64,000 nt of DNA from Stachybotrys elegans (lineage: Eukaryota; Ascomycota; Sordariomycetes; Hypocreales; Stachybotryaceae), in assembly GCA_020746835.1 (NCBI GenBank), contig JAGPNK010000009.1, positions 1,302,001-1,366,000 on the forward strand. The letters are read 5' to 3'. A program made the position numbers and the translations under genes. Under the pieces are notes generated by a model. That model worked only from the letters and a program-made list of their open reading frames with translations, did no database searches and was not told the origin of the DNA. Below are positions 1 through 12,275 of this stretch, piece after piece. Every line of letters begins with the position of its first letter. Position 1 is the stretch's first letter.

Positions 1-160
1 TACGATGCAGTAGGGTAGCAATCGTAGGCGCATGTAACAATCTCGTATAGAACCGAGTGCTGGAGAACTCTCCGTATATACATAAAGCCGCCTCGTCCCT
101 TAGCAGGGTGGAACTGAGGGTTTCTATGAACAAACCAGTAATTAGATCTGATTGTCGATA

Positions 161-851
161 ATGAACCTATTGCGCATCGCCTGCGTATTTGCCGGCTTGG
201 GGTTGGCCTGCACAATTCCCGATCTTCCCATTCCCAATACTATCACAGACCCTTTCCGGCTACAAGTCCAGAACGCAACCGTCGCCCGAGTTCACAACAA
301 GTTTACCAATCTCGTCGCGTCGGGCGGCGGAGACCAGCATCTCTTCATCGACCCTGTTGGCACTCCTACTTCTAACTTTACTCTCAGCCAAGGCGTCATA
401 CAGTGGCAGAATGTGCGCGCCGTCATCGGTGGCGAGGTGGGATTGACGCATGCAACATATCATGTCTAATAATCTGTTATCGCTGACCATGATCAAGTAC
501 TCGCAAATTGACAGCACCACAAAGATGTTCATGACTGGTCGCGGCGATCCACGTGCCATCTTTGAGCCCGTATATGGATGCAACCCCGATACCGATGAGG
601 TGCAGATTGAGCTCGAGTTTGTGACGTGGCAAAACCACCCTGCTGGTGGCTGGATTTGCGTCAGACCTTCTTACGATAATGGCCATGAGTTTCGCTACTA
701 TCCTCCAGACAACAATAGTGAGTGCCCATTGGATGAGCCGGTCTTCACCACTGACAAAGTCGCTTCAGAGGTCGATCCAAACAGAACCTGTTATAGGGTA
801 ACTCTGGTTGTGGTTCCTGCTGGTGACGGCACAGTGGAAGGATTGCCATAA
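161..851 (+). CDS. Small secreted protein, unknown function
   Basis: Two exons, 161..436 and 498..851, give 209 residues. The 61-nt intron has a GTGGGA donor and a GCTGAC branch site about 11 nt before its AG, and both frames join in phase 0. The start is the first ATG, followed by a typical signal peptide (MNLLRIACVFAGLGLAC). The mature part has several N-glycosylation sequons (NAT, NFT, NRT) and four to five cysteines, which suits an extracellular, possibly disulfide-bonded protein. No catalytic motif is visible. I do not recognise the family with confidence; it resembles lineage-specific secreted proteins of ascomycetes. The splice model is well supported by frame continuity, the function is not. 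Confidence 0.7.
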
Positions 852-1710
852 AAAGGCTGGGAGGCAATCCATTTGTCAATCTACTTAACCTCTGTTTTCA
901 ACTATTAGGAGATGGGGCGAAGATGAATGCATAACATTAAGCCTTACTGAACGAGTTTGTATGCTTTTTGGGCTGCTCTCCCTTGATCAAGCATCCGTAT
1001 TCCCCATATCGCGACTCACGATAATGATCCGTGACATAAATCAAATCCAGTAGTGATTGATGAACCAATGGTAACATCCGCGGGATGAAGATTTGAAACC
1101 ACCAATCTGATCATTACCCTGGCACTCGTCATTACCATTGCAAATCGACTAGAGCATCCCCAACATTTCCTAGTTTGAATCACTTGTTGGCTGCACCATT
1201 GGTTGGCAAGGAAATAAAGAACTTCCGTATCTGTCCAAGTGCCGCATGAGCCCACGAGCTTCTCATGAAACAAACCCATCCAAAGCACCATTTCGCTAGG
1301 CACAGTGGCTGGTGTGGCCATGGCATTTTACTGGGTCTGCCAGCGGCAGAGCAAGGAGGAGGCACAAACGTGTGTCCAATGTGGCGAGCACCATGCGGCA
1401 CAGACGGCTTGGTTGCTGCCTCCGCCCAATCACGGCGGCGGATTCCCCGAAACAAATCCATCTTTCCCGGCGCGCACCCTCAGGGGATTTATTTACAGTG
1501 CCGTCATGGGCGGACGCCTTTAGAACATTGTTTCTTCAGGCTGTTTCAACTCGCTGGGCTCGTGCCGCGCGACCCCTGCCAGCATCCCGCCCGCCTGCAT
1601 CTATATTTCTGGCCTTCCGCCCATTCGCCATGCTCCTCCACGGCGGCGATTCCCGACTTCTTCATCTCTTTTGTTTTGATACCCGAGGAGTTCTTGTCGA
1701 AAAAAAAAAA
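852..1710. other. Intergenic, promoter side of the membrane-protein gene
   Basis: No coding region is supported here. Overlapping open frames between 1265 and 1710 in three frames lack protein-like composition and end without splice continuity. A run of eleven adenines (1700..1710) lies directly before the ATG at 1711. Confidence 0.5.
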
Positions 1711-4312
1711 ATGTGGAGGGAAAACGGCAGCAGTGTTCTGGGCGACTTGGGCGACATGTGGAGGCAGGCCATGCCCTTCTCGCGGCGCTTCCGAGACAGC
1801 ACTGGTCGCAAGCCCGCCCTCCGATACCACATTACGCCGGCCGTTGTCTTTTTCATTTACATGATTATTTTGATTGTCCCTTGGGTGCTGCTCTGCATCT
1901 TGGCCGAGCGACCTTTCTCAGCTTCCTCCTACTACGACCAGAGGGGAACAATGACCCGTCAGGATATACAAGCGATAGATGCTGTTGTGCGATTTGCCAA
2001 CGGCATGCGAGCCATGTCGGCACTCCTCAGCATCCCAATCACCTCGACCATCATGGCATATGCGGCCGTTAGATACTCCCAGCGAAGAAAAGCCGACCAG
2101 GTGCTCAGCACGAGGCAGCTGTTCTTCCTCGCCGACAGAGGCTGGATGGACTTGAGCATCATGTGGCCTGGCCGTGTCGGCATGAAGCTGAGTGGCATGG
2201 TTCTCCTCGGTGCTGGTCTGGTATTCTTCGGTTCGTTCGCTTACCCCCTTGACTGGCTGGCGCAGCTGCTGACGGCATCTAGGAATCTTCTCCCACACCC
2301 TTCAAAGCATTCTCATTACGTTCGAACCGATAAACGCCATGTCCTGCCTCAGCGTCCCTGCTGGGGACTCCAGCTGTGGCGGAACTCCACAAATAGTAGC
2401 TGAAGATGCCGAGCCTTGGGCCATGGCTCGGGTCAGCCAGAACTACATGACACAGGAAGTTGCCTCGCGGTTGATGAGTATCAACCTCAATGACTCCCAA
2501 CCGTATCTGTGGCCAGAAACTACAGATCTTTCAGAGGAAGAGACCCCAATAACAGAGGATGGACAAATACCATCACGTCTCAACTTCTTTCAGCGAGATG
2601 CTGATCAAGAGCGAGCCCACGTCAGGGGAACCTACTTTGCATCCTCAGTTCGAGAAGGGACCACGACAGGCGTCTTGCGAGAGAACGCCATGCGAATGAA
2701 CTCGTCGGCAACATGCGAAATCATCTCGCGCTCCAGCTTCCCCTCCACCTGCGACGGAGACCGTCCTCTGGAATGGTCGCTGGAGCGAGACAACATGCAA
2801 GTCAGACTTTGCGTGCCTGGCTCGAGGGATGAGCACCCCTGGACCACTAGCCGCGATAGACAAGACGTTGAAGAGGAAATGTTCCTCGACTTCCAGTACA
2901 TTGAGCAAGTAGAGGCCGTGTTTGGAAGCGACAATTTTACCATCCACTGCACCACCTCGTCAGCTAGAGGGTACTTTGAGCTAGGGAATATCATGAACAG
3001 TGGTGCATATGGGCCATTGATCGACACATGGCCAGACGCAGCGACGGCGGAAAATGACTTCAACGACTTTCTGGTCGACGATTCGCGCCTTTCCAGCTCG
3101 TGAGTTGCCACACATGTTCAAGAATTGGACGAAAGCTAACTTCCTGATTTCATTAGTGACGAAATGCAGAATGACGGTCCTCTGGGAAGCGCGAATAGGG
3201 GCGTTGACCCTTATGCCACCGGATGGATTGCCACACCTGGGCCGTTGATGACAACTACCCTCTCCCTCTTCGGCAATACCTCATTTCTTCGTTTCTTTGA
3301 CGGAGACACAACTTCCATGAGCCCAAGTGAGGCCTTCTACGCACTGTGCACTCATGGAAACATCCCCTACGGACAAATTCACTCTCGATCCTCGAATGGC
3401 GATCCGCATGCGTTGTGCAACGGTGCTGTTCCAGCGCTCGACGCTGCAGGGCCTGAAAACGAGGCCAGTATTGATTCTTTCATCGACGTGGTTCTTGCCT
3501 CCTGGTTCAACCACTTCAAGACAGTGACCGAGTCCGAGAACCTGCTAAACATTGGAATGTTTGTATCGAACGAGGTTCTCATGACCCAGGCCGTAACAGC
3601 TGTCGAGGAGGGATTCGGAGCAAGGCCAATCTATTATTCTGAAGGCACACCTGTGCTTAAACCCAGCCTGACCCCCGTGGTGGTTATTGCCATCTCCGTC
3701 CTCATTGGCCTACAGGGCATCCTCCTCGGCATCATGGCTTTCTACGGTTGCTCAGGCCCTACCTGGACACCTACTCTCGATGCCATGGCAATGGCCCGCA
3801 TCGGACAGGCCATGGCGGACACGGATCTGCCACCTATTGGACCCGTGGAGAGGCGACATAGAATGAGATTGAAGGACATCGACGCCGTGATAGGTGTCGA
3901 CGAAAGTATTGGAAGAAATAGACACGACCCAAGCTTATCCAGATGGGCATCCGGTCACAGCGATCTCTTCAACGACGGCTCCCGCTCTGATAGCACGGGC
4001 AAGCCAGTTCCCGAAGCGTTCCAGCTGATCCCGGGTGCAAAGGGCGTAATTACAAGAAAGCATGCTCGCGGCAAGGTTTCCCAATCCAAGCCGAATCTAA
4101 ACGCGAATGCAAATGCAGATGCAGATGCACATTCACATGCAGTTGCAACCCCTGCTCCTCTATCTAGAACCCCTACAGCTACAGCTGCGAATGCGGCCTC
4201 AATCAGAGGACTTCCTCCAAGAGGACCTCCGCCGAGGGGGCCGCCTCCGCCACGTCCGCCTCGCAGCAACCCGCCGCGGAACATAGCGCAGGTGATAGAT
4301 GGGACAGAATAA
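1711..4312 (+). CDS. Four-pass membrane protein with large extracytoplasmic domain
   Basis: Exons 1711..2230, 2283..3099 and 3157..4312 encode 830 residues. Intron 1 (52 nt, GTTCGT donor, GCTGAC branch) restores a third membrane helix that would otherwise be broken. Intron 2 (57 nt, GTGAGT donor, GCTAAC branch) joins in phase. Predicted helices lie near residues 42-65, 98-121, 158-178 and 617-643, leaving a long loop of about 430 residues rich in Cys and N-glycosylation sites between helices 3 and 4. The C-terminal tail is cytosolic or disordered, with an Ala/Asn/Asp/His repeat stretch and then Pro-Arg-Gly repeats. This architecture matches an uncharacterised ascomycete family; no enzyme motif is seen. 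A second ATG at 1756 could be the real start. Confidence 0.75.
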
Positions 4313-4401
4313 TGATAATGATAATGAACAATAGATAATACCTAATAGAAAGCGTCCAGGTTCATTTGTATTTCCCGAACTCAGTGACAGTATTCGTGTA
4401 T

Positions 4402-5881
4402 TTAAAGGTTCAACTCCTGGGCCCTTCTTGTGCCATATGGAAACATCGGTCCAGTGTACTCGACAACACCAGAGAAGACCATAAGATCGTCGCCCTGCTG
4501 GACCTTTTGCAGCCACTTCTCCATATCTTTCCTCCAGTGTGTAAATACGGCCGGGTCGCTATCATCCAGAGGGTCGTTTCCTGCAGCTATTTGTCGAATC
4601 TTGCTGTGCGTAAGCATCACACCCAGCATTGCGTCGTCTTCTAACACAGACAAGGGTCGAAGTGCGCCTGGTACGCGACCCATCAGAATGTCTTCTGCCA
4701 GCCGCGGCTCGTGTATCGCTGGCCGAGAGAGTACCACGCCGTCGACCAAGTCCAGCGCTTTCACCATGTTGCCCACGGAGCGCAGTCCTCCTGATAGGAA
4801 TGCTTTGATGTTCCTGTTTACAAGACCACCCATTGCCATCTGAGCCGACTTAAGAAAGTAGGCTTCCTGCTTCTGCGTCGACCCATTGTCCCATCGCATC
4901 CCAAAGTCTTGGTAGTTCCCTCCACTGAGCTGAACGTAGTCCATACTTGCTTTGTCCAGTCTGATGCAGACACTTCTGGAGTCTTCGGCAGTAATGCCAC
5001 CGTCCTGAAACTCGACTGTGCTGATTTTGACCCCAATGATGAATCTTGTCGAGACGCGCTTCTTGATCGCGGCGCAGATATCATTGAGAAATCGTAAACG
5101 ATTTTCTTCCGTCTGAGCACCGTACTCATCAGTGCGAAGGTTCGTGTCGCGTGCCAGGAACTGTGATATGAGGTATCCATGAGCTCCATGCAGCTCGACG
5201 CTGTCAAAGCCTGCCTTCTCAAGGTACGTCGCTGCGTCGGCAAACTGCTCAATGACACGCGTGATATCCCGCTTGGTAGCAGATCTGGGCTGGGCATATA
5301 CCATACCCTCTGCTGTAGCTGCGGTCAAGATAAGACGTCAGTGTCTTGGAATGTCAGAAGCGACCGTTTGTATTTACGAAGTTGGACGCTGGAAGCTGAG
5401 ATAGGCTCATGTCCCATACCAACTAGAATCTGCCTGCCACAGTGGTTAAGTTGACCAATGAAGAGACTCCCGTTGGCTTTGGCTTCAGCCGCCAGCTTTT
5501 GAAACATGATGAATCGTTCTCCGTCCATTGGACACTCCGGCGAGATGCAAAGATCCCCGGGCCTTATAATGAAGTTGAAGTCTACGTGGATATTGCCAGT
5601 GACAATCATGTCCCAGTTACCCTCAGCTAAGCTATGATGAAATGCCTTGTTAGACACGGGAGAAGCTCGGCACTGAATACTACTCACCGTCGATACAGTT
5701 GAGTGTGCTTCTCGTTGGGGATGCCGCTGACAAACCGCTGTTTGGGGTCCCATGCTGCCATGGTCTCGGCGGTTGGGCCTTTGATAATGCGGTTCTTAGG
5801 GATACGATTCGATCTGTGAAGCTCCAAAGGCTGAGCCAAAGGCTGGGCACTGACGTGGCCAGAATCGTATCGAGAAGGCAT
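4402..5881 (-). CDS. NADH:flavin oxidoreductase, Old Yellow Enzyme family
   Basis: Exons in coding order are 5881..5688, 5631..5378 and 5318..4402, giving 454 residues. Both introns (56 and 59 nt) have canonical borders and keep phase. The protein is a TIM-barrel FMN enzyme: it shows the N-terminal substrate/FMN segment, then ELHGAHGYLISQFLA near residue 190 (the conserved HGAHGY signature), then a glycine-rich phosphate-binding region (AFLSGGLRS) before the C-terminal helices. Family members reduce activated alkenes or aldehydes with NAD(P)H in the cytosol, and many act in detoxification or secondary metabolism. The substrate cannot be told from sequence. The start ATG at 5881 is the first in frame. 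It is convergent with the membrane-protein gene; the two stop codons are 90 bp apart. Confidence 0.88.
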
Positions 5882-7121
5882 TTTGAATTGTGTGTTGGGA
5901 GAGAATGACCAGTCGTAAAACGGTAGGCGAGCAGGATATGTAGGTGCCAGGAGAAACCAGGATGCTGGCTGGGCCAGTACATGACAGCAATCTCGATGCT
6001 TGTGACCCCATAGGCTGGGTTGCCTCCGAATGAGCAGTGCATGTCGGCATGCAAGGAGGGGTTTATCGAGGCATACTTCCCATCTCTAATCGCCGCTTTG
6101 TTCAGCCGAGCCCAAATCCTTGTCTTATCGTCAAGCTGTGTGTAACAAGGAAGGATGCAGCCAAGAGCCGTAAGGATTGAGGGGAAGTTGAAAGTATCCT
6201 TGGGGGGTAAGTGCCATTCTTCTATTCGTCATTATTATTTCTCCCGTCAGACCACATAAGGGTCAGAGCCGAGTATATACACACCTCGAGAGGCAAGTCT
6301 GCTAACTGTAGACCAGGGCAATTACCATTGCTCGGATACACTATTGCTCTTTTTCTTCACTGCACTCGCCTGCTTTATCATTATTATTTATTGATGTTTA
6401 GCTGTACCACGAAGTTTACAACGATCATCGAAAATTCGTGTAGACGGCATTGGTTGGATTGGGATGTGAGTACAGATATCATGGCAGAAATCGGATCACC
6501 TATGGGAGCGATTGGATAGGTCTTGAAGTTGCGTCGCGGATGGTCCATAGCTACACATTTCAGAGACATGCCTCTCGCATTTTTCTTCCCTGTGTTTGTT
6601 TCGTTTTTGTATCGGTGTGTTGCTTGATAGATAATCTGGGTAGCCCAATTGCGTTCTTTTGGTTTGGTCTGAAAGGCATGCGTCACATTGCACAGGGAGT
6701 TGACAACACCACACAAAGCCCGCTCACTTGAAACTAAAATTCAATCCACAAATCCTTATCGCACTCGAAACCTATCTCAGGTATGTGAAACCACAGGCGA
6801 AACTGGCTACCAATTCCAAGGAGTCAGAGCCTCCGTAGCGGCGGTCTTATCGCAGCTAGTGAGTAAAATGACTAAGTGGGCACCACATGCCACTTTCCGC
6901 TTTCGGGCAGCTCTTCCAACTGGCCAGGTGTGACTCAACCCCGCGATAAGAGAAACCCCTCCATTCGCCCTCTTAGTACTCTGCGCCTTCGAACGAAAAA
7001 AAAAGATCGATTCTCCAAATCTGCATCCACCAATTGCACAAGCAGCAAACATCTTCTCGGTCCCCCCAACAGCCCAATCAACCATCCCACGACCGGAGAT
7101 TCCCACTCCCACTCGGCCACC
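5882..7121. other. Intergenic, divergent 5' regions
   Basis: This 1.24-kb stretch separates the divergently transcribed oxidoreductase and asparaginyl-tRNA synthetase genes. Short open frames near 6211-6730 on both strands have no protein-like composition or splice support. It presumably holds both promoters and 5' leaders; I see no RNA gene. Confidence 0.5.
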
Positions 7122-8978
7122 ATGGGCGTCATCTTCATCGACGAGGAGGTCGGCGTCGACGCCCCCCAGACCCCCGGCACCGAGGCCGCCCCCTTCAAGA
7201 GCCTGACCGAGGCCTACCTCTTGCACGGCGCCGATAACGAGTACAAGGTCAAGAAGAAGGGTGAGGACGAGTACAAGGACGCCGCCAAGTCGGCCCTCAA
7301 GAAGGCTGTCAGCTACGCTGATCAGCAGAGGAAGAAGAAGGAGGCTGCAGCCAAGCGGGCTGAGAAGGATGCCCAAGAGCAGGCTGCACGAGAGGCCGTC
7401 CTGGAGGAGGCCAAGAACATCAAGATTTCCGAGGATGAGGCCCTCCCCGCCGCCGTTCTCATTAAGCTCGGCGAGACGGATCCCGCCGTCATCGGTCAGC
7501 TGCGCAAGTCCGATAGCACTGAGGGCGTCGTTCGCGTCCGTATCCAAGGTCGCGTCCAGCGCGTGGCCAAGCAGGGTGGTCTTATCTTCGTGACCCTGCG
7601 CCGCGGTCTCGATCTCATGCAGTGCCTCCTCAGCGGCACTCTCTCCAAGACGTACGATGCACTCACCCTTCAGCGCGAGACTTCCATGGAGATTGTTGGT
7701 GAGCTGTGGGAGGTCCCTGCCGGCCACAACGCCCCCCTCAACCGTGAGCTCAAGGCCGACTACTTCCGCATCATCTCCAAGGCTCCTGGAGGTGACGATG
7801 CCATGACCAACCGCACTCCCGTCGATGGTGACCCTCAGACCCTGCTCAACCTGCGCCACCTAACGCTGCGTCACGAGAAGCCGGCCGCCATCATGTATGT
7901 GCGCGACGCTGTCGAGGATGCCTTCCACACCGCCTACAAGGAGCTCAACTGCAAGAAAGTCAGCCCGCCCGCCCTAGTGCAGACCCAGGTTGAGGGCGGT
8001 GCTACGCTGTTCCAGTTCGACTACTACGGTCAGCCCGCCTACCTGACCCAGTCCAGCCAGCTGTACCTCGAGACTTGCCTGCCCGTTCTGGGTGACGTGT
8101 ACTGTATCGAGAAGTCTTTCCGTGCTGAGAAGTCCCTCACTCGTCGCCATGTAAGTTCAATGCTTGTTGCCGCTCAACCCTGGACCACTAGGCCACCAGC
8201 TTATTGATGTAGCTCTCCGAGTACACCCACGTGGAAGCTGAGCTCGACTTCATCACCTTTGACGACCTCCTTTCCCACCTGGAGCACATCATCTGCCGTG
8301 TCATCGATCTAACCATGGAGAACCCTATCGCTGCCAAGTTCATCAAGGAGTACAACCCCGAGTTTGTCAAGCCTTCGCGTCCGTTTATGCGCATGCGCTA
8401 CTCTGATGCCATTGACTGGCTCCGGGAGAAGGGCATCAAGAACGAGGACGGCAACGACCACACCTTTGGTGACGACATGTGAGTTGGGATGCGCCGCGAG
8501 TGATGGATTGCGTGCAAGTGCTAATTCCCCGTAGTGCCGAGGCCGCTGAGCGCAAGATGACGGATGAGATCAACCGTCCCATCTTCCTCACCCACTTCCC
8601 CGCCGAGATCAAGTCCTTCTACATGCAGCGTGCCGACGACGACAAGCGCGTGACCGAATCTGTCGACGTGCTGATGCCCGGTGTTGGTGAGATTGTGGGA
8701 GGCAGCATGAGGACATGGGACTGGGATGAGCTCATGGCAGCGTACAAGCGCGAGGGCATCGACCCCACGGGCTACTACTGGTACACGGATCAGCGAAAGT
8801 ACGGTTCGACCCCTCACGGCGGCTACGGCCTGGGTCAAGAGAGGTATGCACCAGTCGTCTCCTTGTGTGCCATGAGTCGCTGCTAACATGTTGTAGATTC
8901 CTCGCCTGGTTGATGAAGCTGTGGACGGTGCGTGAGGCGTGCCTGTACCCCCGTTTCATGGGACGATGCACTCCTTAA
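7122..8978 (+). CDS. DED81: Cytoplasmic asparaginyl-tRNA synthetase
   Basis: Exons 7122..8150, 8213..8478, 8535..8843 and 8897..8978 encode 561 residues. The start sits in a near-ideal context (GCCACCATGG). The N-terminus is a eukaryote-specific extension with a Lys/Glu/Ala-rich helix (about residues 45-95). It is followed by the OB-fold anticodon-binding domain and a class II catalytic core: motif 2 is seen as [21 protein letters not shown] split by intron 1, motif 3 as [13 protein letters not shown]. The protein ends in RCTP, as in animal and yeast AsnRS. It ligates asparagine to tRNA-Asn in the cytosol. Introns of 62, 56 and 53 nt all use GT-AG. An open frame of 350 codons on the opposite strand is a shadow. 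Identity is very secure. Confidence 0.97.
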
Positions 8979-9625
8979 GAGGCTCAAGAGCCATAATGAT
9001 GATGGGTTTGGGGCCTGGGAAAGGGATTGGGATGCTGCCACGATGCAGGCGGATGGTGTAGATGGGATTGACAAACGGTAGCGATGGAGCTAGCGGAATA
9101 GACTTACAACCACGCATGTATGATCCTGGTTGTTGCATACTGATGTACAGGGATCTATCTCATGGCTTTTTTCTTCCCATTGCATCGCCATTTATTAAAG
9201 AACGGCATCTGATATGGGGGAAATATCATTCGATGATGATACTGTATTTGAAGCTGCTCTTGTACTTATGATTCCTTATCGAACCCACCTTGCACTACCA
9301 ATATCCCCGCCCTGCTTCTCTTGCAAGGGGGACCAACTAGTGGCAACGTCCACAGCTTAGCAATTCGTTATCAATTCGTCCGCAGATCCCGGACGAAATT
9401 CGGACGGATCCTGTAGCCAAGCCAAGCACATGGCAGCTCCTAGCAAAGAAAGCCCTGCGATTCCTTCTCTGTTTTCTTCTCTCTCCCCTTTCCCTCACCA
9501 CACGCAGGCCAATCATCCCACTGCCCGTATACATCCCTTGCGTACCCGAGTTGAGTCAGCTGCATGTCGAGCTCGCGCACTCGGACAAGAAACGGACGAA
9601 GCGACCGTCCACTTACACGGACGAA
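8979..9625. other. Intergenic, 3' region of AsnRS and promoter of the next regulator
   Basis: No gene supported. From about 9491 to 9625 the frame that continues into the zinc-cluster gene stays open and reads like protein (Lys/Arg-rich just before 9626). An upstream exon or a longer N-terminus for that regulator is therefore possible, but no in-frame ATG exists before 9626. Confidence 0.4.
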
Positions 9626-11794
9626 ATGGCCGAGATGATGAAGCGGCGCAAGGTCCGCAAGGGCACGCACAGCTGCTGGGAATGTCCGTTGCCCACCCCC
9701 CCTTCAACGTACTGATCTGGGCCCATCTGACGCTCTTCTCTTTTCACAGGCCGACGGCGCAAGATACGCTGCAAGTTCGGCGCCGAGGATGACGCCGTCT
9801 GCATGCCCTGCCAGGCCCGCGGCGTCCCCTGCATATCCCAGGAATTCGACTCGCAGCAGCAGCAGTCCGCCGGCGTCTCCAAGCCCTCTGCGCCGTCTTC
9901 CCCGGACGCCGTGATTGCCCAGCGCCTCGTGCGGCTGGAGCAGTTGGTCCTCGGGCAGCCGCGCTCAGCCGAGGGCGCGCCGGATGCGTTCCGCGGGGCG
10001 AGGACGCCCTTGGCATCGCAGTTTGGCGAGGAGCCCGACTTGTTTGGCCTGACGGCTGTGCGTGACGCTCGTCGCCTGGCCGGCTCTGCGACTGAGACGT
10101 GTCCCATGGCATTTAGCAAGACCGTGCAGGCTATACCCGAGCCTATACCAGAGGCGTCCTCATCCTCCCCGTCTACCACCAGGAGCAGTCCGTCCCAACC
10201 AGCATGGGATCGCTCTCGGGCCGTCTCCTTCCAGCTTCACGCCCTTTTCCCCTCCGAGGCCACCCTTGGCATCATAGCAGGCGAGACGCCCGGCCCCGAT
10301 TACGTCCTATCCCTCTTCTCCTCGTCGCTGGACAAGTCCGAAGGCAACGTCGAACCCCGGCACGTCCTCGCCCATCCGCCGCCGATAGACAGCCATCCCG
10401 CCCTCATCGGTAGGCGCCTCCTCCAGCTGGCCCTCTGTCTCCAGCAGCTGCCACCCCACGTCGACGAGTCGCAGCTCCGTCTTGAGCGGCCGATCCGCGC
10501 CGTCGCCGCCGAGTGGGCAGCCGCCGTGCACGACCTCGTCGCTCGGCAAGACGAGCTCCTCGCCTGCCAGGAGGGCATCGAGTGCCTCCTCCTCTTGTCC
10601 TTCTACTTCAGCGAGGGCGGCCAGCTGCGCAAAGCCTGGATGGTGACGCGCCGCGCCCTCAACCTGGCCCAGCTCATGGGTCTCGACCGCGCGTCGGGTG
10701 GCCTCCTCGCACCCTCGCGGTCAATGATGCTGCGGTCCTGCGATCCCACGCGCCGCGCTCGGCCTACCGCCGCGCGCCTCTGGTTCAATATCAACTGCAG
10801 CGACCGCTACCATTCTCTCATGTTGGGCCTCTCCATCGGCTCACGCGACTGCTCCTTCGCCACCGACGCCGCAATGGCCAACGAGTCGCCCCTCGACCGC
10901 CTGTCCAAGCTCTACTCTGTCATTTCATGCCACATTGCCGAGCGCAACCACGACGCCGTCAACGCCAGCACCGATACGGCTGCCACTCACGTCTACGGCC
11001 TGACGCAGGCCCTCGATCTAGACCTGGACCGCGCCGCTCGCCTCATGAACAGCGTCTGGTGGGAGCTGCCGCAGGTATCTGCGGGGTGCGACGACAGGAA
11101 CGTCGTCGCGTCGCTGCAGCTCAAGATCCAGACGCGACACTACCTGCTCATGATCATGGTCCACTTGCCGTACCTCCTCCGCGACGGTGAGGGTCGGCGC
11201 TACGAATACAACCGCCTGACGTGCATGCAAGCGAGCCGCGCCGTCCTGGCACGTTTTCTCGAGTTTCGCTCCGTTTTTACCGAACCGGTAGCGAGCCGCG
11301 ATGTCGACTACGCGGCCCTCATTGCTGCCATGACGCTGCTCTTGGGATATCTTCGCCAGGTGAATCGTGGGCCAGAGAAGCAAGCTGAGATGGATCGTGA
11401 TCGTGATCTAGCGGTGGCGGTGCGTGATAGGATGCAGTCCATGGCAACCCAGAGCAAGGAGCCGGATAGGCTCTCCTCCGAGTCGGCCGATACTATCACG
11501 GAGCTGCTGCCTATTCTGCGGCCACCATCGGAGCATGATGTTCGGGATATGCAGCTCAACGTGCCCTTATTAGGCACCGTGAACCTGAACCCGCACCTCG
11601 AGACCGGCGGAACCTGCGAGAACCCCTCGCTGTCTGTGCTGGTGAACGACGGCATGGAGCAGGACCACATGATGGATTATGCACCATTCCCGTCATGCGC
11701 TGAAGGCATGCTCCCCGGCGAGGAGGAGGCATTCGCGATGCAGGGCGTCGATGCGACGTACTGGAGCTTGGTGAATGCTGGAAGCTCCTGGTAG
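9626..11794 (+). CDS. Zn(II)2Cys6 transcription factor with fungal MHR domain
   Basis: Exons 9626..9683 and 9750..11794 give 700 residues. The 66-nt intron (GTCCGT donor, CTGAC branch) lies inside the zinc-cluster codon for the second cysteine. Splicing yields CWECRRRKIRC, a 9-residue loop, then CMPCQARGVPC, the classical CX2CX6C...CX2CX6C pattern, preceded by the common KVRKGTHS lead-in. The rest is the fungal-specific transcription factor (MHR) region, with the R-x-W...DR..SL..G signature near residues 375-400 (RLWFNINCSDRYHSLMLGL). It should be a nuclear DNA-binding regulator; its targets are unknown. The ATG at 9626 is the first in frame and fits related proteins that start a few residues before the cluster, but the frame is open further upstream. 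Confidence 0.88.
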
Positions 11795-12275
11795 AGAGTA
11801 GCCAAGGGAACTAATGATGAAATGATGAAGTGAAAAGGGCATGATACAAAAAGGTTGAGGATGTTACATTTTCTTCATTATATGTATAAATAGCAGCTAC
11901 CAGATACATGATATAATACCTTGAACACGTAAAAAGCACTGCATGTCTATAGTTACACCCGTAAGTTAAACAAAAACAAAGGAAGACTAATATCAAGGGA
12001 ATAAAGGGTGGCCGTCAAGGCCAAGGGTATCTCCATCTCCCAGCCTTGGATGATCCGGTATCCATCCGCCAACGCCTAGCAATGAGGGTGAGGAAATGCA
12101 GTAATAGTGTGGCGAAAAGGTGCCATGTCGCAAACAAAACAAATGCAAATGAGTGATACAAACAGTCAAACTCCGGTCCGATCCTATCCTGCGGGGGAGG
12201 TTGCCGCGCAATCTGCTGTGACAGTACTTTTAGTCGTCTCCATATATCGTACGTGATGCAGCCCCAGAGAGCTCT
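11795..12275. other. Convergent 3' intergenic region
   Basis: AT-rich 3' flank shared by two convergent genes. No coding potential beyond short AT-rich frames. Presumably holds both polyadenylation regions. Confidence 0.5.

Noticed and set aside
1265..1864. 199-codon open frame upstream of the membrane-protein gene
   Set aside because: Composition is not protein-like and it overlaps the real start region in another frame.
6807..7859. 350-codon open frame on the minus strand
   Set aside because: Lies opposite the first exon of asparaginyl-tRNA synthetase; Leu/Gly-rich composition is the mirror of biased codon use.
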